A stretch of DNA of 64,000 bases from CAZYSK01 sp964649415 (GTDB lineage: Bacteria > Chloroflexota > Anaerolineae > B4-G1), in the NCBI GenBank assembly GCA_964649415.1, contig CAZYSK010000010.1:56990-120989 (forward strand), written 5' to 3'. The position numbers and the translations under genes are program-made. Below the pieces are notes generated by a model that saw only the letters and a list, made by a program, of their open reading frames with translations, was not told the origin of the DNA and made no database searches. Shown here piece after piece: positions 41,549-48,734 of the stretch (position 1 is its first letter; each line of letters opens with the position of its first letter).

Positions 41549-43054
41549 CTAGTCTGTCGGCAGAGTCACGCAGATCGTAGTACCCTGCCCCGGCGCGCTC
41601 TCGACGGCGAAATGCCCGTCCAGCGACTCAGCGCGCTCCCGCATCGACTGGAGCCCCATCCCGCCCTGCTGCTCGCGGGTGTCGAAACCGCGCCCATCGT
41701 CGGTGATGGTCAGCGTGACGGAGTCCGGGCCATAGCTCAGCACCACGCCAACGCTCGTGGCAGCGCTGTGGCGAGCGACGTTGGCCAGGGCCTCCTGCAC
41801 GATGCGGTAGAGTGTCTGAGTGATCGCCAGGGGCAGTTCGCGCTTATCCTGCACCCTCACGTCCACGTCAATCCCGTTTTGGTGCGCCCATTCGACGGCA
41901 TATTCATTCAGCGTCTCGTCAAAGTCGCGCCCGTTTATCGCCGGTGGGCGCAGCTCAAGGATCAGGTCGGTCAGCTCCCTGCGGACGGAATCCACCAGGC
42001 CGTCCGCCTCCACCAGGTGTCTCCTGGCCGCCTGCGGGTCGCGCTCGAACAGGGTGATGGCGGTGCCCAACTGGAAGGAAGCGGCCAACGCTTGCTGCTT
42101 GGCGCTATCGTGGAGATCGCGCGCCAGGCGGTTTCGCTCCTCGGAGATGGCCATAGCCTGGCGGCGCTTGAGCAGGCTCTGCAACTGCCCGGCCATGCGG
42201 TTCAAGCGCCGGGCGAGTTGGCTGATCTCGTCCCCGGTGGGATCGTCGATGAACTCCGAGAAATCGCCACGGCTCCAGGCATCGGTCGCGGCCGACAAGC
42301 GCTCGAAGCGCCGCATCATGCCCCTGGCAGTCAACAGACCAAAACAGGTGCCCACGACGCCGGCGCCCAGCAGGAACAGGAGGACGCTCCGGCCTGCCAG
42401 ACCAAGCGTATGGGATGAAATGTCACCCTCGGTGGGCATGGCGTCGAGGACGTAGGCGACGGCACCCAAGAGATGGTCGTCCGCGTCACTGGAATCGAAG
42501 ACCGGAACAGCCACGGCCCAGCGGCTGCCCGGCACGCCCGCAGATACCAGGCGGTCGGGATCGCGTTCACCCTCCAGAGCGGCTCGAAGGGGAGCCTCCA
42601 GCCTGGGGATGGTGCCCACGTCGAAGGCCTGTCCCGCACCCGGGAAGGCCGGATAGCCCGTGCGCCCCAGCAGAGTGCCCTCGGCATCGAAGACGAACAT
42701 CTCCAGGCCAGCCGTGGCCCTGGCGAACAGCGTGACGTTGCCCATACGGGCCAGCTCCACGCTCTCGAACCTGGCCGTGTCCGAGTAATTCACCAGGTCG
42801 GCGATGCCGGCCGTGTCGGGCGGCGATTCGGACAGCAGCATGCGCGCCAGCGGCACGGCCTGCTCGTTGGCCGCCTGGACCCACATGCCTTTGGGCGCGC
42901 GGTCGTAGGGCAGGAAGACCATCGAGAAAACCAGGATAGCCAGCGCTAGTATCGAGATGAGAAGGGTGCCAACGGTGACGCTGGTGTAGCTCAACGCCAG
43001 TTTCCACCGAAGCTGACGGAAGGTGCCGCGCAGGTTGTACAGGATGGTGGCCAT
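41549..43054 (-). CDS. NarL-type sensor histidine kinase
   Basis: 501 residues from the ATG at 43054. First membrane helix at about 18-45, then an extracytoplasmic sensor of about 165 residues, then a second helix at about 222-245, HAMP (R-R-F-E-R-L-S-A-A-T-D-A-W-S-R-G-D-F), HisKA_3 with N-R-L-A-R-D-L-H-D-S-A-K-Q, and HATPase_c (D-D-G-R-G-F-D, G-M-G-L-Q-S-M-R-E-R-A). It is the sensor of the downstream regulator. The signal is unknown. Confidence 0.92.
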   Translation of the reverse strand: MATILYNLRGTFRQLRWKLALSYTSVTVGTLLISILALAILVFSMVFLPYDRAPKGMWVQAANEQAVPLARMLLSESPPDTAGIADLVNYSDTARFESVELARMGNVTLFARATAGLEMFVFDAEGTLLGRTGYPAFPGAGQAFDVGTIPRLEAPLRAALEGERDPDRLVSAGVPGSRWAVAVPVFDSSDADDHLLGAVAYVLDAMPTEGDISSHTLGLAGRSVLLFLLGAGVVGTCFGLLTARGMMRRFERLSAATDAWSRGDFSEFIDDPTGDEISQLARRLNRMAGQLQSLLKRRQAMAISEERNRLARDLHDSAKQQALAASFQLGTAITLFERDPQAARRHLVEADGLVDSVRRELTDLILELRPPAINGRDFDETLNEYAVEWAHQNGIDVDVRVQDKRELPLAITQTLYRIVQEALANVARHSAATSVGVVLSYGPDSVTLTITDDGRGFDTREQQGGMGLQSMRERAESLDGHFAVESAPGQGTTICVTLPTD

Positions 43055-43095
43055 AACGTACACCCGCTTTCATCGGATAGATGCAGACGTCCGCC

Positions 43096-43124
43096 AGTAT
43101 AGCACAGATCGCGCTGAAGCGCAC
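43096..43124 (-). promoter_or_regulatory. Promoter of the 43054 kinase
   Basis: Minus strand: GTGCGC (-35, 43124-43119), 17 bases, TATACT (43101-43096), preceded by TGC (extended -10). Confidence 0.55.
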
Positions 43125-43167
43125 CGGTCTGGGGAATGGTCTTGAGCCTTACCAGGGACAGGTGCCC

Positions 43168-43221
43168 GCATCCGCCCTTACTACGCACAGTGAGGGCGAG
43201 TGTTCGTAGTAAGCGCGGATG
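43168..43221. repeat. Inverted dispersed repeat CATCCGCnCTTACTACG
   Basis: CATCCGCCCTTACTACGCAC (from 43169) and the reverse complement of 43202-43221 match at 18 of 20 bases and can fold on each other. A third direct copy is at 47078-47097. Confidence 0.7.
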
Positions 43222-43324
43222 GGTACATCCGTTCGTAGCGCAGCGGAGTAGCGTCGCGTGGAGGCTCGCCTCGTTTGCGCCTGGGCGGGGAATGCTGTAG
43301 AATCACGGCATAGATTGGCCGCGA

Positions 43325-43436
43325 CGTGCGGCATTGTCCCTCTACAACATCAAGAATGGGAGGACGCAAGTTCGTGGTAGGGGCGCGGTTTCCGCGCCCG
43401 TGCGGCATTGTCCCTCTACGACATCAAGAATGGGAG
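43325..43436. repeat. 74-bp offset direct duplication with an internal hairpin
   Basis: A 38-base segment (43325-43362) recurs at 43399-43436 with one mismatch. Between them, GGGCGCGG-TTT-CCGCGCCC (about 43380-43399) is a perfect hairpin. Together with the repeat at 43168 this fills the 389-bp gap between the kinase and the acetyltransferase. I see no gene in it. Confidence 0.75.
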
Positions 43437-43443
43437 CGTAGCC

Positions 43444-44052
43444 GTGCACAAGATGCTTTTGGAGATCCCCACGCGCATTGAGGCCGAGCGGATATACCTG
43501 CGCAGTTACGAGGCCGGCGACGGTCAATGGTACTACGCCACGAGCCAGAAGAACCGGGCACATCTCGCGCGCTACGAGGCGGAGAACGTCGTGATGTCGA
43601 TAGCGAGCGAGCAAGACGCCGAAATGGTGGTGCGCGAACTCGCTGCGGAGTGGAAGGCGCGGAACAGCTTCTTCCTCGGAGCCTTCGACAGGCAAACAGA
43701 CGAATTCGTGGCGCAGATCTACGTTGGCCCGGTCAGTTGGGACGTGCCGGGATTCGAGATCGGCTTCTTCGTGGACCAAGACCATGAAGGCCAGGGATAC
43801 GTGACAGAGGCCGTTAGAGCAACGATGGGCTTCATCTTCGAGCATCTGAAGGCACACCGCGTGCGCCTGGAATGTGATGACACGAACGTACGTAGCCGGC
43901 GGGTCGCGGAGCGTTGTGGCATGGTCCAGGAGGGGCATGTCCGGGAGAACAAGAGAAACGCGGATGGGACGCTGAGCGGGACGCTGCACTTCGGGCTTCT
44001 GAAAAGCGAGTTTGAGGCGCTCGACCAGGACGAGGAGGAAGAACGGACATGA
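43444..44052 (+). CDS. GNAT-family acetyltransferase (RimJ/RimL-like)
   Basis: 202 residues from a GTG at 43444, seven bases after GGGAG; ATG at 43453 is an alternative. Typical RimJ/L pattern: I-E-A-E-R-I-Y-L-R-S-Y-E, E-I-G-F-F-V-D-Q-D-H-E-G-Q-G-Y-V-T-E-A-V, and N-x-R-S-R-R-V-A-E-R-C-G-M. Family members acetylate N-terminal amino groups of ribosomal proteins or small molecules including aminoglycosides; the target is not readable here. The stop overlaps the next start (ATGA). Confidence 0.88.
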   Translation: MHKMLLEIPTRIEAERIYLRSYEAGDGQWYYATSQKNRAHLARYEAENVVMSIASEQDAEMVVRELAAEWKARNSFFLGAFDRQTDEFVAQIYVGPVSWDVPGFEIGFFVDQDHEGQGYVTEAVRATMGFIFEHLKAHRVRLECDDTNVRSRRVAERCGMVQEGHVRENKRNADGTLSGTLHFGLLKSEFEALDQDEEEERT

Positions 44053-44372
44053 TCAGCCGAATCTGGCATGGTTGGACCACCCCGGCCAACGCGGACTTGT
44101 ACGAGGCCATGCTGAAAGACGAGATCTTCGTCGGCATCCAGAACCGGCACATCCGGGGCTTCAGGGGCATTCAACTGCTGCGGCGCGACGTGGGAACAGA
44201 GGTGGAGTTCGCCACGATCATGGCGTTTGACTCGCTGGACGCCGTGCAGCAGTTCGCGGGCCAGGACTACGAACTGGCGGTCGTCCCGGACAAAGCGAGA
44301 GCCGTGCTCTCCCACTTCGATGACCGGTCGCAGCACTACGAGGTCAGAGCCGAAAGGAAGGGGGGAGGTTAA
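44049..44372 (+). CDS. Antibiotic-biosynthesis-monooxygenase-like (ABM fold) protein
   Basis: 107 residues. W-H-G-W-T-x-x-x-N-A-D-x-Y-E at the start, R-G-F-R-G-I-Q-L-L-R-R and F-A-T-I-M-A-F-D-S-L-D-A-V fit the dimeric alpha/beta barrel (ABM/YgiN-like) fold. These proteins range from heme-degrading enzymes and quinol monooxygenases to non-enzymatic members. It overlaps the acetyltransferase by four bases and precedes the Fpg-like gene by six, so the three form one operon. Confidence 0.75.
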   Translation: MISRIWHGWTTPANADLYEAMLKDEIFVGIQNRHIRGFRGIQLLRRDVGTEVEFATIMAFDSLDAVQQFAGQDYELAVVPDKARAVLSHFDDRSQHYEVRAERKGGG

Positions 44373-44378
44373 CAAGCG

Positions 44379-45209
44379 ATGTTTGAGTTGCCCGAGTTCG
44401 TGACGCTGGCCAGGCAGATGAACGAGACGCTGACGGGAAAGACGATCCGCAGCGGGCAGCTAGGAAACAGCCCGCACAAGTTCGTCTGGTACAACAGGAC
44501 GCACGATGAATTTGAGCGGCTGACAAAGGGCAAGACGGTCGGACAAGCGCGGGCCAAAGCGAAATGGCTCTTCGTCCCGCTGGAGCCCGGGTACGTGTTG
44601 CTGCTGGGCGAATGCGGGGGCAAGGTGCTGTATCATCATCCCGGCTCAAAGGTGCCCAAGAAATACCACCTGTACGTCACGTTTGAGGATGGCTCCTTCC
44701 TCACCGCGACCACCCAAATGTGGGGGGCCATGGAGCTCTACGAGAAAGGCGCGGAGCAAGACAGGGAGTACGTCAAGGGGATGCGAACCACGCCGGTCGA
44801 GCCCGAGTTCACCTTTGACTACTTCTGCGCCCTCGTCGATGAACTCGTGGAAGGCAAGAAACGTAGCGCCAAGGCACTGTTGACCCAGGACCAGATCATC
44901 CCGGGGCTAGGAAACGCGATCGCCCAGGACATTCTCTTCCGAGCCCGCCTCCATCCCCGGCATCCCATCGCCGATCTGAGCGCGGACCAGAGACGCACCC
45001 TGTACCAATCCATCGTGGACACGGTGGGCGAGGTCATAGACCAGGGGGGCCGGTACGACGAATACGACCTGCACAACCACCGGGGGGCATACGTGCGCCT
45101 GATGGACAAGAACGCGCTCGGGCGTCCCTGTCCCGAATGCGGCGGCGAGATCGAGAAGATCCAGTACCTGGGGGGCGCGTGCTACCTGTGTCCGAACTGC
45201 CAGGAATGA
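44379..45209 (+). CDS. Fpg/Nei-like DNA glycosylase homologue lacking the catalytic N-terminal proline
   Basis: 276 residues. The overall fold matches formamidopyrimidine-DNA glycosylase: helix-two-turn-helix region (Q-D-Q-I-I-P-G-L-G-N-A-I-A-Q-D-I-L-F) and a C-terminal zinc finger C-P-E-C...C-P-N-C. The start reads M-F-E-L-P-E rather than M-P-E-L-P-E. Glu3 is kept, but Pro2, the Schiff-base nucleophile of Fpg and Nei, is Phe. It may therefore bind or recognise damaged DNA without the usual lyase chemistry, or use another residue. It is last in a three-gene operon. Confidence 0.85.
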   Translation: MFELPEFVTLARQMNETLTGKTIRSGQLGNSPHKFVWYNRTHDEFERLTKGKTVGQARAKAKWLFVPLEPGYVLLLGECGGKVLYHHPGSKVPKKYHLYVTFEDGSFLTATTQMWGAMELYEKGAEQDREYVKGMRTTPVEPEFTFDYFCALVDELVEGKKRSAKALLTQDQIIPGLGNAIAQDILFRARLHPRHPIADLSADQRRTLYQSIVDTVGEVIDQGGRYDEYDLHNHRGAYVRLMDKNALGRPCPECGGEIEKIQYLGGACYLCPNCQE

Positions 45210-45258
45210 GGCATTGAGTGCGCGAGAAGTTGGCGCATAGCGGGTAGGAGGCTTGTGC

Positions 45259-47040
45259 TTGGACGTGCAGATCGCGCTCTTGTTAGCCACGGTCGTCGCG
45301 GCGATGGTGCTCTTCGCCGTGGAGAGGCTCCCTGCCAACGTGATTGGGCTGGGCGTGCTGCTCTTCCTGATCATCGCCGGCCTGCTGCCGGCCGAGGAGG
45401 CATTCGCCGGCTTCGGCAGCGACGTCTTCCTGATGATCCTGGGCATCATGATCATGACGGAGGCGCTAAGCCGCACCGGCGTGACGGACGCCATCGCGCG
45501 CCGGCTCCTGCGGCACACGCACACGGGCGAGCGCGTGTTTCTCCTCATGGTGATGGGGGCGGCGGCGGTGATGGGGGCGTTCATCAGCAACACCGCCGCC
45601 ACGGCCTTCTTCCTGCCCATCGTGATCGAGCTGGCCCGGCGGGAGAAGCTCAGCCCGGCCCGATTCCTCATGCCCCTGGCCTTCGCCTCGATCCTGGCCG
45701 GCTCCGTCACGCTGATCGGCACGTCCACCAACATCGTGGTCAGCGGCATAATGGGCGACTACGGCATGCCGGCGCTCGGCATGTTCGAGCTAGCGCCCGT
45801 CGGCCTGCCGATTGCCCTGGTGGGCCTGGCGTACATGCTCCTCTTGGGGCGGCGACTGGTTCCCGACCGCATCCCGAAGGAGGAGCTCGAGGAGTTCAGC
45901 GCGCGCATCTACCTGTCCGAGCTCCTGGTCACGCCGGACTCCCCCCTGGCAGGGCAGACCCTGGACGAAGCCGGGCTGGGCGAGAAGCTGGACCTGAAGG
46001 TGCTGCGCATCGTGCGCCAGGGCAGGCGGTACATCGTGCCGCAGCCATCCACGCGGCTGGCCGCAGGCGACGTCCTGCTGGTCGAGGGAGAGCGCGCGCG
46101 CATCCTGCGGGTCAGGGACATGGACGCGGTGGCGATCAAGGCCGAGGCCGAGCTGCCCGATTACGATCTGGACCCCAAAGAGATCGGCCTGGCGGAGGTA
46201 ATCGTCCTGCCGGGCTCGCCGCTGATTGGGCGCACGCTCAAGGGGTTGGATTTTCGCGTCCAGTACGGGCTGCAGGTGCTGGCGATCAACCGTCACGGCG
46301 AGACGTTGCGGCGCAAGCTGAGCCGCGTGCGCCTGCGCACGGGGGACATGCTGGTGGTGCAGGGCGAGCGCACGCACATACAGTCGCTAGAGAGGCAGAA
46401 CCTGTTCTGCGTCCTGGGCTCAGCCGACGAGGGGCATCCCAACCGGGCCCGCGCGCCCGTGGCGATTGCCGTTTTCGCCGGGGTGGTCGCCTTGGCCGCG
46501 CTCAATCTGCTCGCGCTGCCCGTGGCCATGATGCTGGGGGCGCTGCTGGTGTTCGTCACGCGCTGCATCACGCCTGAGGAGGCCTACAGCGGGGTCAACT
46601 GGAAGCCCCTGATCCTCATCGCCTGCATGCTGGGGCTGGGAAAGGCGATGGAGCTGACGGGCACGGCCGGGTTCCTGGCGGATCAGGTCGTAGCCCTGAT
46701 CGGCAACGAGCATCCCATCTGGCTCTTGAGCGGGTTCTTCGCCCTGACGGTGCTGCTGACCCAGCCCATGTCGAACCAGGCGGCGGCCGTCGTCGTCCTG
46801 CCCGTGGCCGTGCAGGCAGCCAGCCAACTGAACCTGGACGCGCGTGCTTTCGCCGTCACCATCGCGCTGGCGGCGAGCTGCTCGTTCCTGACGCCGCTGG
46901 AGCCGGCGTGCCTGCTGGTCTACGGCCCGGGTCGTTACCGTTTCGGGGACTTCCCCAAGGTCGGGGCGCTGTTGACGGTGCTGATCTACGGGATCGTGGT
47001 CGGGTTGGTGCCGCTGCTGTGGCCGGTTGGGGGTCCGTGA
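45259..47040 (+). CDS. DASS/SLC13-type anion transporter with two TrkA-C (RCK-C) domains
   Basis: About 593 residues. The best start is TTG at 45259, seven bases after AGGAGG; TTG at 45253 is too close to that site. The first ~210 residues contain six membrane helices with the motif S-N-T-A-A-T-A-F-F-L-P and G-T-S-T-N-I-V-V-S-G of SLC13 transporters. Two RCK-C domains follow in the cytoplasm (about 215-385). The second membrane half has S-N-Q-A-A-A-V-V-V-L-P. This class carries sulfate or C4-dicarboxylates. RCK-C domains probably gate by binding a ligand. Substrate not decided. Confidence 0.87.
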   Translation: MDVQIALLLATVVAAMVLFAVERLPANVIGLGVLLFLIIAGLLPAEEAFAGFGSDVFLMILGIMIMTEALSRTGVTDAIARRLLRHTHTGERVFLLMVMGAAAVMGAFISNTAATAFFLPIVIELARREKLSPARFLMPLAFASILAGSVTLIGTSTNIVVSGIMGDYGMPALGMFELAPVGLPIALVGLAYMLLLGRRLVPDRIPKEELEEFSARIYLSELLVTPDSPLAGQTLDEAGLGEKLDLKVLRIVRQGRRYIVPQPSTRLAAGDVLLVEGERARILRVRDMDAVAIKAEAELPDYDLDPKEIGLAEVIVLPGSPLIGRTLKGLDFRVQYGLQVLAINRHGETLRRKLSRVRLRTGDMLVVQGERTHIQSLERQNLFCVLGSADEGHPNRARAPVAIAVFAGVVALAALNLLALPVAMMLGALLVFVTRCITPEEAYSGVNWKPLILIACMLGLGKAMELTGTAGFLADQVVALIGNEHPIWLLSGFFALTVLLTQPMSNQAAAVVVLPVAVQAASQLNLDARAFAVTIALAASCSFLTPLEPACLLVYGPGRYRFGDFPKVGALLTVLIYGIVVGLVPLLWPVGGP

Positions 47041-47043
47041 CCC

Positions 47044-47165
47044 ACGGCACTCCGGCGGACCTGCGGACGGATGTCTGCATCCGCCCTTACTACGAACTTG
47101 GCAGACGGCACTCCGGCAGACCTACGTGCCTAACTACGAACGTGACGGAACGTGACGGATGCTGA
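47044..47165. repeat. Repeat-rich spacer with dispersed repeat copies
   Basis: ACGGCACTCCGGCGGACCT at 47044-47062 recurs with one change at 47105-47123. CATCCGCCCTTACTACGAAC at 47078-47097 is a third copy of the repeat at 43168. CGTGACGGAA/CGTGACGGAT follow in tandem. Confidence 0.7.
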
Positions 47166-47198
47166 ATCAAGTACGCTCATACGAAAGGAGAAAGTGCC

Positions 47199-48089
47199 AT
47201 GGAGAAAACAGATCGTAACGCCCTCATCGCCCTGCCGCTGGTCATCCTGGTTGGCGTGGGGGTCGCGCTGGCCGGCAGCCAGGGCGGCGCCTCGGCCTTC
47301 GGGATCCCCATCTTCGCCCTCGGGGTCGGGCTGGCCTTCCTGATCCAGTGGCTGGTGTTCATCCCGGCCTACGCGCTGCAAAACGAGCGATTCTTCGACC
47401 TCACGGGCAGCATCACCTACATCTCGGTGACGGTGATCGCCGTGCTGCTCAGCCCGGTCGTCGACGGCCGGTCGATCCTGCTGCTGGCATTGGTGTTGAT
47501 CTGGGCGGGCCGCCTGGGCACCTTCCTGTTCCGCCGCATCCAGAAGGCGGGCAAGGACGCCCGCTTTGACGCGATCAAGCCCTCCTTCGTCCGCTTCCTC
47601 AACACATGGACCCTGCAGGCGCTGTGGGTGACGTTCACGCTGGCCGCCGCGCTGGCCGCCATCACGACCAGCACGCGGAAGGAACTGGGCGTGTTCGCGC
47701 TGATCGGCTTCCTGGTCTGGGCCCTCGGCTTCGCCACCGAGGCCACGGCCGACGCCCAGAAGAGCCGCTTCCGGGCGAACCCGGAGAACAAGGGCAAGTT
47801 CATCCACACCGGCCTGTGGGCCTGGTCCCGCCATCCCAACTACTTCGGCGAGATCGTGATCTGGATCGGCGTGGCGATCATCGCGCTGCCCATCCTGCGG
47901 GGCTGGCAGTGGGTCACGCTGATCTCCCCCGTGTTCGTCACCCTGCTGCTCACCCGCGTCAGCGGGGTGCCCATGCTGGAGAAGCGGGCCGACGAGAAAT
48001 GGGGCGGGCAGGAAGACTACGAGGCCTACAAGGCACGCACGTCGGTGCTGATCCCCTGGCCTCCACAGTCACTTCACGAAAAGGGATGA
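47199..48089 (+). CDS. DUF1295 membrane protein (steroid 5-alpha-reductase-like fold)
   Basis: 296 residues with about seven membrane helices. F-F-D-L-T-G-S-I-T-Y near residue 67 and the C-terminal L-W-A-W-S-R-H-P-N-Y-F-G-E and E-D-Y-E-A-Y are the DUF1295 signature. The family shares the fold of isoprenylcysteine methyltransferases and steroid 5-alpha reductases, which suggests reduction or methylation of a lipophilic substrate. AAGGAG precedes the ATG. Confidence 0.88.
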   Translation: MEKTDRNALIALPLVILVGVGVALAGSQGGASAFGIPIFALGVGLAFLIQWLVFIPAYALQNERFFDLTGSITYISVTVIAVLLSPVVDGRSILLLALVLIWAGRLGTFLFRRIQKAGKDARFDAIKPSFVRFLNTWTLQALWVTFTLAAALAAITTSTRKELGVFALIGFLVWALGFATEATADAQKSRFRANPENKGKFIHTGLWAWSRHPNYFGEIVIWIGVAIIALPILRGWQWVTLISPVFVTLLLTRVSGVPMLEKRADEKWGGQEDYEAYKARTSVLIPWPPQSLHEKG

Positions 48090-48090
48090 G

Positions 48091-48228
48091 ATGATTGGAA
48101 GAGTGGAGTGCTTGGCGTTAGCCGAGCGGAACAGCCTGGCAGCCATTCACCGGGTGAAGGGGATCAAGGAGGAGACAGTGTTGGCCTGCCCGAGGGAAGC
48201 AGCCGGACACGTCGAGGAGGAGGCATAA
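48091..48228 (+). CDS. Small ORF (45 codons), unknown
   Basis: ATG at 48091, stop TAA at 48226-48228, two bases before the next gene's GTG. AAGGGATGAG precedes it. It starts one base after the DUF1295 stop. The product (about R-V-E-C-L-A-L-A-E-R-N-S-L-A-A-I-H-R-V-K-G-I) has no clear domain; V-K-G-I-K-E-E-T-V faintly recalls an Lrp/AsnC ligand-domain strand. It fills the gap exactly, which favours a real gene or a remnant of one. Confidence 0.4.
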   Translation: MIGRVECLALAERNSLAAIHRVKGIKEETVLACPREAAGHVEEEA

Positions 48229-48229
48229 C

Positions 48230-48700
48230 GTGCCAGGTCAGACGCACGTCGACCCCTGGTGGGCAGCGCTCACCGTGTGGGCGGTCGTGAATACCGTCAA
48301 CGTGCTGCAGGTGGTGGGGTTCCTTTCGCGGGTGCGCACCGGCAGCATGGCGATCAATCACATCCTTGGCTACGTGATGATCGGACTCGCAGTCCCAGCG
48401 ACCCTGGCTCTCGTCGCTTTCGAGCGCGCCCGGGCTGGCTGGCTACAATGGGCCGGCCCGGCGGTCTACCTCGCCTTCGTTGCGCTCATGGTCGTTGTGG
48501 ACTATGCCTGGCCGGTCGAGTTCCGGTCTCCAGCGCGCTACGCCATCCTGGTACCCTATCTCGTGCTCTTCTTCGGCTCGATCCTGCTGATGGGCCTGCC
48601 GATGTTCCGCCTGAACCGGCAGTTGTGGCTCGTCACCGTGGTGACCACGATATTGTTGCTGGGATCGATGGTCGTGGCGATGCGCAAAGGCGTCGCGTGA
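48230..48700 (+). CDS. Four-helix membrane protein of unknown function
   Basis: 156 residues starting with GTG after GAGGAGG. Four to five membrane helices, with sequence such as V-W-A-V-V-N-T-V-N-V-L-Q-V-V-G-F in the first. No motif that I recognise. It is the last gene of the 45-48.7 kb plus-strand cluster and converges on the GH127 gene, whose end is 34 bases away. Confidence 0.7.
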   Translation: MPGQTHVDPWWAALTVWAVVNTVNVLQVVGFLSRVRTGSMAINHILGYVMIGLAVPATLALVAFERARAGWLQWAGPAVYLAFVALMVVVDYAWPVEFRSPARYAILVPYLVLFFGSILLMGLPMFRLNRQLWLVTVVTTILLLGSMVVAMRKGVA

Positions 48701-48734
48701 GATAGCGAATTTCTGTTTGGCGAGCCAGGAGTGA

